Notes under the pieces: model-generated | Database searches by the model: none | Seen by the model: the letters and a program-made list of their open reading frames with translations, nothing else | Told to the model about the DNA's origin: nothing | Made by a program: the position numbers and the translations under genes | Part shown: piece after piece, positions 17,545 to 26,292 of the stretch | Layout of the letters: each line of letters opens with the position of its first letter | Position numbering within the stretch: position 1 is the stretch's first letter | Source of the DNA: Salinispirillum sp049115955 | Lineage (GTDB): Bacteria > Pseudomonadota > Gammaproteobacteria > Pseudomonadales > Natronospirillaceae | Direction: 5' to 3' | NCBI GenBank assembly: GCA_049115955.1 | Contig: JAGDZJ010000018.1 | Span: 62,001 to 126,000 of the forward strand | Length of the DNA stretch: 64,000 nt

Positions 17545-20073
17545 CTAACGTTGCTCAAGCAGCACCATCTGTTCTTGAAAATCTTGTGCAGGTGCTGGCT
17601 TACCGAACAAATACCCTTGATAGCGAAAACAACGGCTATGGGCCAACAGCTTTTGCTGTTCAACGGTTTCTACACCTTCCGCGACCACCTCCATCCCCAG
17701 ATCCTGAGCAATGTTGATGATGGCCTCAACAATGACCCAATCTCTTGATGAGTAATCCGGTTTAGCCCGTTGCACGAAAGACTGATCGATCTTAACTTCA
17801 TCAAAGGGCAGCAACGACAAATAGGCCAAAGACGAATACCCGGTACCAAAGTCGTCCATCGAAAACTTAATGCCGTCTTCTTTCAGCGCATGCATTTTTT
17901 GCAGCGTGTCGTCCAAATCCGCCAATACCAACGTTTCCGTCAGCTCCAGTTTGAGCATGCTCGGATCAATACCATAGGTATTCACCACGTGCCGCACTTG
18001 CGCGACAAAGTCAGCTTGGTGAAATTGCCGTGCACTGACGTTCACCGACAGCACCAGATGCTCAAACTGTGTCTGCGCTTGCCAGTCTCTGAGCTGACGG
18101 CACGCAGTGTCCAGCACCCAAGACCCTAGCTGGATAATGAGTGAGCTACGCTCAGCCAAAGGAATGAACTGACTGGGTGGAATAAACCCCTGCTCAGGAT
18201 GACGCCAACGTGCCAAAGCTTCCGCCCCGATGGGCTTACCGTCTTGATTAACTTGAACCTGATAGTACAGTTCCAGTTCACCGTTCGGCAGCGCTACGCG
18301 CAGATCTCTCTCCTGTGCGTATTCAATCTCTAGTTGTGCATGGGTGGCTGGGTCAAAAAACCGAATGGAGTTACTGCCCGACGCCTTTGCCTGATACATG
18401 GCGATGTCGGCGCGCTTAAGCACCTCCTCAGCGCTCAGGTCGATGCCTAAGAACATACAGATACCAATACTGGCCGAACAACTGTATTGGTGACCATCCA
18501 AGTTGTACGGGCGGCTTAAAAGGTTACGCACCTTGTTGGCCACCAGTTCAGCTTCTCGGGCAGCTTGGTCTTTATTGGCATTCAATCCTTCAACCACAAT
18601 CAAAAATTCATCGCCACCCAAGCGAGCCAATGTGTCATTAGCTCGGATACAGGATTCTAATAAGCGCGCCACCTGTTGCAGCAATAAGTCGCCTATCGAG
18701 TGTCCTTGCGTATCATTCAGGTGTTTGAAATCATCGAGATCGATAAAGAACACGGCACCGTGCCGGTTCAATCGGTGCGACGACGCTACGCTCTGGTGCA
18801 AGCGATCTTGCAACAACTGCCGGTTCGGCAGTTCTGTCAATGGGTCAAAATAGGCCAGTCGCTTAATTGTTGCCTCCGACTCCTTGCGGTCGGTGATATC
18901 AGCGATAAAGCCATACCAGGACACGGAGCCATCGTCATCTCGTTCAGGCTGGGCGTTACCCCACAGCCACCGTACAGTGCCATCAGGAAACTTGACACGG
19001 TACTCTTGCTGCCACGGCTCTAATACCCGAGCGGATTCTTCAATCGCAGCATAGACACCAGGAAGGTCATCAGGATGGATGTTCTCCACCACCGGCCCGG
19101 CGTCTTTCGCGACCTGCTCTGGCGTCACGCGGTAGATATCACGAATAGCATCGCTGGCGTACGGAAACGAATAGGCACCATCGGGCGACTGGCGAAACTG
19201 GTACACCACCCCAGGGACACGGGAGGAAATTTTGCTTAAACGGTCATAAAGAAAGCCTACCCGTTGCTGAGACTCCATCGCATTCCGCTCTGCTCGACGC
19301 ACACGGCTATGCATGGCTTGACTCAGGGTCAGCATAATCACGATGGACACTAGAATCAGACCAGCTACAGTAGCTATTAACGCACTGTTCAGCGCTACGC
19401 CAGTACCACCGCTCATGGCCGAGTCCAACGGTAAAAATACCGTCGCATGCATAGCAACAAAATGCATGGTGGCGACCGCCGATCCCATGATCACCGAGAA
19501 GATCAATTTACGCAGTAAACGCGATACCACCGTCGCGCGCAGCAAAACCGCACTGGCCAGTGACAGCGTTGCTAGGACCACCGCAACGAACAAAGACACC
19601 AAAAACCAGCCTCGGTCGTACAGCATGTCGGCATCCAGCAACATACCGCTCATGCCGGTATAGTGCATGCCGCCAATACCACCACCCATGAACACACCGC
19701 TGACGATGATGATCCCGGCGCCCGACAGACGCTTCTCTAAGGTGTGCAAAACCAAGGCACTGGCTAATACAGCAGGTAATACCGACCATAGGGTCGGCCA
19801 TAGCAAATATTCGACATTGATCGGCAGTTCAAACGACAACATGCCAATGAAGTGCATGGCCCAGACGCCCAGTCCCATCGACAAGGCGCCACTCGTATAC
19901 CACGCTACACGACGGGCTGGAGAACGAGCGTAGCGAATCAAATCTAGGTGACTGACACTGGTATAGGCCGCCATCATGGCGATCAATACTGATACTACAA
20001 CCAGTGCTGTGTTGTGTGAGCCAACCAACGCGTTGGTTACATCCGAGTGGCTGACAAACCCAAAATCATGCAT
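17545..20073 (-). CDS. MHYT-PAS-GGDEF-EAL membrane protein (c-di-GMP turnover)
   Basis: 842 aa. Seven membrane helices form an MHYT sensor domain (about 1-250) with repeated motifs MHFIGM, MHYTGM and MHFVAMH, proposed to bind copper and sense oxygen, CO or NO. A PAS domain follows (about 280-400). The GGDEF domain has intact GGDEF at 486-490 and an inhibitory RxxD site (RAND, 477-480). The EAL domain has EAL at 618-620. Both cyclase and phosphodiesterase active sites look intact. It starts 14 bases after the lysR stop and is the last gene of the kynU-DTW-lysR unit. Net direction of activity is unknown. Confidence 0.93.
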   Translation of the reverse strand: MHDFGFVSHSDVTNALVGSHNTALVVVSVLIAMMAAYTSVSHLDLIRYARSPARRVAWYTSGALSMGLGVWAMHFIGMLSFELPINVEYLLWPTLWSVLPAVLASALVLHTLEKRLSGAGIIIVSGVFMGGGIGGMHYTGMSGMLLDADMLYDRGWFLVSLFVAVVLATLSLASAVLLRATVVSRLLRKLIFSVIMGSAVATMHFVAMHATVFLPLDSAMSGGTGVALNSALIATVAGLILVSIVIMLTLSQAMHSRVRRAERNAMESQQRVGFLYDRLSKISSRVPGVVYQFRQSPDGAYSFPYASDAIRDIYRVTPEQVAKDAGPVVENIHPDDLPGVYAAIEESARVLEPWQQEYRVKFPDGTVRWLWGNAQPERDDDGSVSWYGFIADITDRKESEATIKRLAYFDPLTELPNRQLLQDRLHQSVASSHRLNRHGAVFFIDLDDFKHLNDTQGHSIGDLLLQQVARLLESCIRANDTLARLGGDEFLIVVEGLNANKDQAAREAELVANKVRNLLSRPYNLDGHQYSCSASIGICMFLGIDLSAEEVLKRADIAMYQAKASGSNSIRFFDPATHAQLEIEYAQERDLRVALPNGELELYYQVQVNQDGKPIGAEALARWRHPEQGFIPPSQFIPLAERSSLIIQLGSWVLDTACRQLRDWQAQTQFEHLVLSVNVSARQFHQADFVAQVRHVVNTYGIDPSMLKLELTETLVLADLDDTLQKMHALKEDGIKFSMDDFGTGYSSLAYLSLLPFDEVKIDQSFVQRAKPDYSSRDWVIVEAIINIAQDLGMEVVAEGVETVEQQKLLAHSRCFRYQGYLFGKPAPAQDFQEQMVLLEQR

Positions 20074-20087
20074 CCAAGAGTCCTGAC

Positions 20088-21008
20088 TTAAGCGCTGTGA
20101 ATTTTGTTTAAGGCGGCTTGATCAGCGTCTTTGCTCATCTGCTCCATGATCCAGTCACGAAACATCCTCATAGCATAGCCTGCGGGGCGGTTCTTCGCGT
20201 AAACCAAATAGAAAGATTTATTCTTGGGCAGCGGAATATCCAGCGGCGTGATCAACTCACCCGACTGAATTTCTTCGCTGATCAGGCTAACGTCCGTTAA
20301 GGCAATGCCCAATCCTCGTACCGCCGCGCCAGCGGCTAACGAGCCGCTGGACAACACCAAGCCTTTACGATGTTCCCGATACTCCGTGTTGGCGGCTTCA
20401 AACCATGTACGCCACTCATCAATCCGTTTGCTCACATGGATTAACCGATGCTGCGACACATCGGCAGGTTCTAATATGGGCTTCCGCGCTACCAAACTGG
20501 GTGAGCAAACTGGGATCAGTACCGACTGGCGCATAAACAGGCACTCCAGACCGTCCCAATTTCCGTCGCCATAGTAGACCGCCATATCCACATCATCTCG
20601 GCTAAAGTCGAGCAACCCGGTAGATGCAGAAATCTGCAATTCAATATCCGGATACTGTTCCGAGAACACCCCCATCCGAGGCAGCAACCAACGCGTTAAA
20701 AATGCCGGCGCCACGGCCAACCGCAATTCACCTGAGCCGTGCGTAGACACTAAGTTCTGCGTCGCGCGTTCAATATCGCGCAACGCCTTTTGTACGGTCT
20801 TCAAATACTCTTTGCCAGCGGAAGTCAGGTGAACTCGACGCGTCTGACGCACAAATAAGGGTAAGCCCAAGAATTCTTCCAACGACTTTATTTGATGGCT
20901 CACGGCCGACGGCGTAACAAACAGCTCACGCGCCGCCGCCTGAAAGCTGCCTTGTCGAGCCGCGGCCTCGAAGCTGCGTAATGTATTGAGCGGCGGTAGT
21001 CGTTTTAT
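20088..21008 (-). CDS. LysR-family (GcvA-like) regulator with probable AUA start
   Basis: From the ATA at 21006-21008 the product is 306 aa, normal for LysR. A start at the first usual codon (GTG, 20903) would give 271 aa and cut off most of the helix-turn-helix. The 35 codons upstream encode KRLPPLNTLRSFEAAARQ... and ELFVTPSAVSHQIKSLE, which line up with GcvA-type N-termini just after their Met. GGAG lies eight bases before the ATA. No ATG, GTG or TTG occurs in frame between 21008 and the GTG. The rest is a LysR substrate-binding domain. It lies between the DTW gene and the MHYT-GGDEF-EAL gene on the same strand. The target is unknown. Confidence 0.85.
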   Translation of the reverse strand: MKRLPPLNTLRSFEAAARQGSFQAAARELFVTPSAVSHQIKSLEEFLGLPLFVRQTRRVHLTSAGKEYLKTVQKALRDIERATQNLVSTHGSGELRLAVAPAFLTRWLLPRMGVFSEQYPDIELQISASTGLLDFSRDDVDMAVYYGDGNWDGLECLFMRQSVLIPVCSPSLVARKPILEPADVSQHRLIHVSKRIDEWRTWFEAANTEYREHRKGLVLSSGSLAAGAAVRGLGIALTDVSLISEEIQSGELITPLDIPLPKNKSFYLVYAKNRPAGYAMRMFRDWIMEQMSKDADQAALNKIHSA

Positions 21009-21054
21009 GGCTTGAGCTCCATTGTTATTGTTATGTACGCGTACGGCCTTGAGT

Positions 21055-21654
21055 TTAACGCTGATGGGCGGCAGGTTGAAAGCGTTGCCAGCTCAGAACG
21101 AAATGCCGCTGCAGCTCGTACAGGGGAGCAACCTCAAAATCCTGCGTAATTTGTAAAACCCACGCCACGCTTTCTAACGTCGAGCAGGCTACGGCATTAG
21201 GCACCTTACGAATATGATAGCCGCTCAATGGTGCCTGAGAAAAACGGTACGACGGCACGTCCGCTAGCCAAGAATGCTCGTGCAACAAACGACGTGTCTT
21301 CTTCCAAGTACCATCCAGAAATAACCACGCTGTAGGCCATACAGTTTGGCGCCTGGCAGCCTCCTTTTCCATGCTATGGCTGTCAGCGGTTGGGTAAACC
21401 AATCCCCAAACCTCTGGTTCACTCAGCACGCGCGCTTTCAGTCGCTCTACGGCCGCAGCATCATCCGCTCCAATTACCTCGACCTGCGGTAACGCGAGTT
21501 GTAGCAAGGGTACGGTACTTTTAGCGCTGCGCCGTTCAAGAGCGTCTTGCAGGATAACAACAGGTACCGGCAACGGCTGAGGCTGAACCCAAGCACAAAG
21601 GCATACTCTCGGCGCATAACCACAACCATTGCATCGTTCTCGCGAAGCGCCCAT
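21055..21654 (-). CDS. DTW-domain tRNA-uridine aminocarboxypropyltransferase family protein
   Basis: 199 aa. The DTW family (TapT-like) adds the acp group to uridine in tRNA, using SAM. The N-terminus has a Cys cluster (CNGCGY...CLC) likely to bind zinc, followed by ALERRSAKST and the defining LDGTWKKTRR segment. It begins two bases after the kynU stop codon, so it is translated with kynU. That pairing has no obvious metabolic logic. Substrate is inferred from the family. Confidence 0.88.
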   Translation of the reverse strand: MGASRERCNGCGYAPRVCLCAWVQPQPLPVPVVILQDALERRSAKSTVPLLQLALPQVEVIGADDAAAVERLKARVLSEPEVWGLVYPTADSHSMEKEAARRQTVWPTAWLFLDGTWKKTRRLLHEHSWLADVPSYRFSQAPLSGYHIRKVPNAVACSTLESVAWVLQITQDFEVAPLYELQRHFVLSWQRFQPAAHQR

Positions 21655-21656
21655 GG

Positions 21657-22889
21657 TCAGGTAACCGCCTGCTGCGCCTGATATTGCGGTTGTGCCCAGT
21701 GTTTGTACGTCATGACGTCGACGAGCACATCAACCGCCTGCCAAACGTCCTCATAACTCACGTATAAGGGTGCAATGCCAAAGCGCACGATATCAGGAGC
21801 GCGAAAATCGCCGATGACACCCCGGTCAATCAGTGCCTGCATGATGGCGTATCCTTCGGGATGGCTGAACGACACCTGACTACCGCGTAACTCAGCGTCA
21901 CGTGGTGATACCAGAGAAAAGCCAAAATCAGCACAACGCTGTTCCACCAACTCAATGACGAGGTCCGTTAACGCCATAGATTTACGGCGCAACGCAGTCA
22001 GCTCGACGGTCGAAAACAGATCCAAACCCACTTCAAGCGCACTTGCACCCAACACAGACGTGGTTCCCGTCAACATTCGATTAATACCTGGCGCAGGCGC
22101 GTAGTCGTCCCGCATGGCAAAGGGTTGTGCATGGCCGAACCAACCGTATATGGGCTGTTTGAGATCAGCCTGTAAACGCTTGGCCACAAAAACGAACGCG
22201 GGCGCACCGGGGCCACCATTAAGGTATTTGTAGCCACAGCCAACCGCCAAGTCGACTCCGCAATCATTCAAGGCCAGAGGCACAGCCCCGACACTGTGAC
22301 TGAGATCCCACAGCACCAAGGCACCCTTAGCATGCGCAAGATCGGTGATGGCTTTCATATCGTGCAGCTTGCCGGACTTGTAATGCACATGCGTCAACAC
22401 GACGACAGCGGTATCTTCATCTATGGCGTCGTTAAGTTGTTCTGCGGGCACGGTAACTAGTTCTGGCTCACCGGCCGCGAAATCACAGAGGCCTTGCAGA
22501 ATGTAGCGATCGGTGGGGAAGTTACCCGGCTCCGTTATTATCTTTTGGCGACCAGGGCGCAACTGCAAGGCGGCAGCCGCTAACTTAAAAACATTGACGG
22601 ACGTTGAGTCCGTCATCAGTACTTCATCGGCAGACGCGCCTACCAACGGGGCGATCTTGGCTCCAAGGCGCTGCGGTAAATCAATCCAGTGCGCGGCATT
22701 CCAGCTGCGAACTAATCCGTTGGCCCATTCATCCTCTACCACCGCCCGCATACGCGCCGCGGTGGCTTTAGGCATACAGCCCAGTGAATTGCCATCAAGA
22801 TAAATAACACCCTCTGGCAGGTGAAACTGTTGACGAAAATCGGCTAACGGATCTTCTGCATCCTTTTCTTGGCACCACGCTTGTGACAT
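21657..22889 (-). CDS. kynU: Kynureninase
   Basis: 410 aa. This PLP enzyme cleaves kynurenine or 3-hydroxykynurenine to anthranilate or hydroxyanthranilate plus alanine. The N-terminal YLDGNSLG, the HVHYKSG region and the PLP-lysine segment GYKYLNGGPGAP all match the family. No tryptophan dioxygenase or kynurenine formamidase gene is in the window, so it stands apart from a full pathway. It heads a close-packed minus-strand run: DTW gene (2 bases), lysR (46 bases), MHYT protein (14 bases). The adjacent LysR protein may control it. Confidence 0.93.
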   Translation of the reverse strand: MSQAWCQEKDAEDPLADFRQQFHLPEGVIYLDGNSLGCMPKATAARMRAVVEDEWANGLVRSWNAAHWIDLPQRLGAKIAPLVGASADEVLMTDSTSVNVFKLAAAALQLRPGRQKIITEPGNFPTDRYILQGLCDFAAGEPELVTVPAEQLNDAIDEDTAVVVLTHVHYKSGKLHDMKAITDLAHAKGALVLWDLSHSVGAVPLALNDCGVDLAVGCGYKYLNGGPGAPAFVFVAKRLQADLKQPIYGWFGHAQPFAMRDDYAPAPGINRMLTGTTSVLGASALEVGLDLFSTVELTALRRKSMALTDLVIELVEQRCADFGFSLVSPRDAELRGSQVSFSHPEGYAIMQALIDRGVIGDFRAPDIVRFGIAPLYVSYEDVWQAVDVLVDVMTYKHWAQPQYQAQQAVT

Positions 22890-22907
22890 ATCGACCTCGA
22901 TCTAAAC

Positions 22908-24314
22908 CTATAGATCGATAGTATCACCCAAAACCGGTACGTCCACTGTCATCCCTTCTGCGCGCATTTTTGTCTGCAACACTTCCAAGGCGCCTGGCTC
23001 ACCATGAATCAGGTAAAACCTCGGCTGGCCGCCTATTCCGCGTGCCCATTTTAACAGCTCTGTCTGCCCTGCATGAGCCGAGAACCCACCTAAGGTATGG
23101 ACTCGCGCCTTTACAACCATCTCCTGACCAAACAGCTTTACCTTCGCCACACCATCAACCAGTTTGCGTCCCAAGGTACCGCGCGCTTGAAAGCCGACAA
23201 AGACGATATGGTTATGTTCTTTCCAAAGGTTGTGTTTCAGGTGATGTACAATGCGTCCACCGTTACACATACCGCTCCCCGCGATAATGATGGCACCTTG
23301 AGTAATGCGATTGATCGCCATAGATTCTTCAACCGACTCCGTAATTCGCAAGATAGGCAGGAAATCTTGCAGCTTACTGACGTCTTTATCCGTCAAAGCC
23401 TTGGTATCATCCTTGTTCAGGCTTGGCATACTCTCGTTGTAGATTTGGGTAATGCTCGACGCCATGGGGCTGTCGAGAAAGACCAGTTGTTGCTTTAACC
23501 GGCCTTGGTGATAGAGCACACCAAGGTAATACAAGATTTCTTGCGTGCGCCCAAGCGCAAAGGCCGGCATGAAGACATTGCCGCCACTGGCGTGTGCTTC
23601 CTCTAATGCGGTGGCAAACTCTTCTACGGTTTCATCCAGCGGACGGTGATCACGATCCCCGTAGGTGCCTTCCATCAGCACCACATCGGCCTGTTTGATG
23701 GGCGTTGGGTCACGCATTAGCACTGTATCCGGATTACCCAAGTCGCCCGAAAACACCAGATGACGCATGGCTTGCCCGTTTTTCAACCACAGTTGAACAA
23801 TGGCAGAGCCCAAGACGTGCCCGGCGTCACTGAATACCAGTTCCAGCCCTGGCATAGGTACAGTGCGCTGTTCGTAACCGATCGCCTCTGTCAGTTCCAT
23901 TACCCGCTCAACGTCTTGCGCCGACATCACCGGTGGCATGACCGGTTTCCCCGCTCTCGCCAGGCGTTTGTTCTGCCACTCTAAATCCTTCAAATACAGA
24001 AAGACCGAGTCTTTCAACAGGACTGGCAGCAGCTTTTTCGAACCTTTGGTACAGAATATTTTGCCTTTGAACCCCTTGGCCACCAATAAAGGCAAGAGGC
24101 CGCTGTGGTCAATGTGCACGTGCGATAAGATCACAAGATCGATGGATTCAGGCCGGAATTTGAAGCGAAATTTATTCCAGTCACGCACCTGGCTTTCGCC
24201 CTGCGTCATACCGCAATCCAAAAGAATGTTCTGTTTGCCCAAACGGATGTGATAACAGGAACCGGTTACTTGCTCGGCAGCGCCGAGAAACTTAAGAGTA
24301 GCATTCAATGACAT
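22908..24314 (-). CDS. MBL-fold beta-CASP RNase-like protein
   Basis: 468 aa from the ATG at 24314, which has GGAG eight bases upstream; a start at 24368 would add 18 unsupported residues. The metallo-beta-lactamase motif is SHVHIDHSG (near 60), with later ligands in the DAGHVLGSA, FSGDLG and HGEP regions. The inserted beta-CASP domain and the C-terminal RMMBL motif (HTLGGFSAHAGQ) place it with CPSF/Ysh1-like ribonucleases. Bacterial members are presumed RNA-processing nucleases. It is 18 bases upstream of kynU, so it may share the transcript. Confidence 0.9.
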   Translation of the reverse strand: MSLNATLKFLGAAEQVTGSCYHIRLGKQNILLDCGMTQGESQVRDWNKFRFKFRPESIDLVILSHVHIDHSGLLPLLVAKGFKGKIFCTKGSKKLLPVLLKDSVFLYLKDLEWQNKRLARAGKPVMPPVMSAQDVERVMELTEAIGYEQRTVPMPGLELVFSDAGHVLGSAIVQLWLKNGQAMRHLVFSGDLGNPDTVLMRDPTPIKQADVVLMEGTYGDRDHRPLDETVEEFATALEEAHASGGNVFMPAFALGRTQEILYYLGVLYHQGRLKQQLVFLDSPMASSITQIYNESMPSLNKDDTKALTDKDVSKLQDFLPILRITESVEESMAINRITQGAIIIAGSGMCNGGRIVHHLKHNLWKEHNHIVFVGFQARGTLGRKLVDGVAKVKLFGQEMVVKARVHTLGGFSAHAGQTELLKWARGIGGQPRFYLIHGEPGALEVLQTKMRAEGMTVDVPVLGDTIDL

Positions 24315-24398
24315 GGTTACACTCCACAGTGGAAACCTGCTTGCAGTGTAGCCGGTCTCATTAAACAACGTGGTTGATATGGATCAACCTGTCCGAAC

Positions 24399-25313
24399 CT
24401 AAAGACCGGCCAAGGTCAAATCGAGTGTCTCTGATATCCTCGCATTGAGTTTCGAGGTGACCAACGGGTCAGCGCGTGTATGGCCGAGATTCAAGGTCGC
24501 AATGGGTATGCCCCAGTCGTGCGCATAACGACAAAACCGAAAGCCGGAATAGACCATCAATGACGAGCCAATCACCAGTAAACTATCACTGGCTCGCAAC
24601 GCATCCAATGCTGTCTGCACCCGTTCTTTGGGCACATTGTCTCCGAAAAACACCACGTCCGGTTTTAGCACCCCTCCGCACTGTTGGCAGTTGGGCACGT
24701 CGAATTGCGTGAAATCCACTTCCAAGTCCGCATCGCCATCGGGCGCAGCCTGCGCGGTGTGAAGCATAAAATCGGGATTCAATACTGCGCAGTTTGCATG
24801 CACGTCTTCACGCGTTGTGCGCCAACCACAACCCATACAGAGCACTTCGTCTGACCGGCCGTGCAAATCGATTACGCGCTGGCTGCCCGCACGTTGGTGC
24901 AGACGGTCGACATTCTGCGTCACCAGTAAAGAGACAGCCTGACGCGTCTCCAGCTCGGCTAATCGCTCATGAGCGCTGTTGGGCCGCGCATTACGCATGA
25001 TGGGCCAACCGACCAAGCTCCGACCCCAATAGCGCTGGCGGGTAAAATGATCGTGCATAAAATCATGATGCTGCACCGGTGGTTTGCGTTTCCACGCCCC
25101 GGCCCCGTCGCGGTAGTCCGGAATACCCGAATCGGTACTGATACCCGCCCCCGTCAACACGAACACCTTTGGATGCTGCCGCAAGAACGCGGTCAATTGC
25201 TCAGCCGCATCTTCGGGCGATTGCAAAACCAACGAAGCAGCAGGCGGCAAACGTCGCTTGTCCTCTGCAACCACTGACGAATGCGCTCTGTTGGGCGTGC
25301 GGCTAATAGACAT
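24399..25313 (-). CDS. Sir2-family NAD-dependent protein deacylase
   Basis: 304 aa sirtuin. The NAD-binding GAGISTDSGIPDYR motif, TQNVDRLH and the catalytic His in DLHG are all present. The zinc site is CMGC plus CQQC, and KPDVVFFGD and GSSLMVYSGF complete the set. It removes acyl groups from lysines in an NAD-dependent reaction. The N-terminal ~45 residues are extra and low in complexity. It diverges from the MotA-like gene. Nothing here suggests an antiphage Sir2 system; the catalytic domain is of the ordinary single-domain class. Confidence 0.92.
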   Translation of the reverse strand: MSISRTPNRAHSSVVAEDKRRLPPAASLVLQSPEDAAEQLTAFLRQHPKVFVLTGAGISTDSGIPDYRDGAGAWKRKPPVQHHDFMHDHFTRQRYWGRSLVGWPIMRNARPNSAHERLAELETRQAVSLLVTQNVDRLHQRAGSQRVIDLHGRSDEVLCMGCGWRTTREDVHANCAVLNPDFMLHTAQAAPDGDADLEVDFTQFDVPNCQQCGGVLKPDVVFFGDNVPKERVQTALDALRASDSLLVIGSSLMVYSGFRFCRYAHDWGIPIATLNLGHTRADPLVTSKLNARISETLDLTLAGL

Positions 25314-25451
25314 ACAGTGGTGCTACCGTGTTAAACCAGACCTTCATTATACGCAATAAAAACACACTTTGGACGACTCCTGTTTACAGGCAAATGTGAT
25401 TAAAGCATGATCAGTGAACGGTCTCCGTCGACCAACTTCATGAGGGTTCGT

Positions 25452-26288
25452 ATGACCAATCCCAAGCACACACTGTTCTGGATGACCTTATTTCTGCTGA
25501 TCGTCTCTGCTATTTGCGTGCTGATTTACGCACCGCTTAAAACGGCGTTCATGGCCAACTGGGTATTCAATTCCACCATCGTCGCCGCCCTTTTTGTAGG
25601 CATCCTCATTACTTATCGCCAAGTGCTTATGCTGTTCCCCGAGTTGGCGTGGATCGCGCGTTTCCGCACCGGACGCGCCGGTTTGTCCGTCTTGAAAGAA
25701 CCCCGTTTGCTCAAACCGCTCGCCCGTCAATTGGGTGACGAATACAAACGCGACGGTTTCACGCTGACAGCGTTCTCCTTACGTACAGTTTTAGACGGCA
25801 TTCGCAGCCGTTTGGACGAACAACGAGAAATCACCCGCTACTTCATCAGCTTGCTGGTGTTTCTTGGCCTACTCGGTACTTTTTGGGGGCTGCTCGGCAC
25901 CATCAATTCTGTGGGCGCGGTGATCACCGCGTTAGATGTCACCGACGGCGACTTCGGTGAGGTGTTCAGCGCCTTGCAAGCGGGTTTGTTGACCCCGTTG
26001 GAAGGCATGGGGACGGCGTTCAGCTCATCATTGTTGGGGCTAGGTGGCTCGTTGATCTTGGGCTTTATGGACATCCAGGCAGGCCACGCACAGAATCGCT
26101 TCTATGACGGCTTGGACGAATGGCTGACAGGTCTGACCAAATTAGTAGAGGAAGCGCGCAAGGGCCAGAGAAGCGACCAGGATGCTCCGATATTCCCACA
26201 CGACAAAGACTTAGAGGCCGCCCTGGAAATCGACCGTCTGCGTTTAGAAAACGAGCGTCTGCGGAACAGATTAACGGACAAGGACTGA
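25452..26288 (+). CDS. MotA/TolQ/ExbB-like proton channel subunit
   Basis: 278 aa from the ATG at 25452, chosen because GAGGG lies five bases upstream; earlier in-frame ATGs at 25407 and 25440 lack one. Four membrane helices are predicted at about 7-27, 34-54, 135-160 and 185-205, with the conserved GLLGTFWGLLGTI and the EGMGTAFSSSLLGL segment of the family. The C-terminal tail is charged and helical. It pairs with the OmpA-domain protein five bases downstream. Together they should form a proton-driven stator-like complex of unknown output; no flagellar or Tol genes are nearby. Confidence 0.88.
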   Translation: MTNPKHTLFWMTLFLLIVSAICVLIYAPLKTAFMANWVFNSTIVAALFVGILITYRQVLMLFPELAWIARFRTGRAGLSVLKEPRLLKPLARQLGDEYKRDGFTLTAFSLRTVLDGIRSRLDEQREITRYFISLLVFLGLLGTFWGLLGTINSVGAVITALDVTDGDFGEVFSALQAGLLTPLEGMGTAFSSSLLGLGGSLILGFMDIQAGHAQNRFYDGLDEWLTGLTKLVEEARKGQRSDQDAPIFPHDKDLEAALEIDRLRLENERLRNRLTDKD

Positions 26289-26292
26289 ACAC

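Noticed and set aside
20088..20903. 271-aa LysR protein starting at GTG 20903
   Set aside because: That start removes most of the DNA-binding domain although its codons are present in frame just upstream.
21657..22889. Kynurenine degradation operon
   Set aside because: Only kynU is present; no dioxygenase or formamidase gene is nearby.
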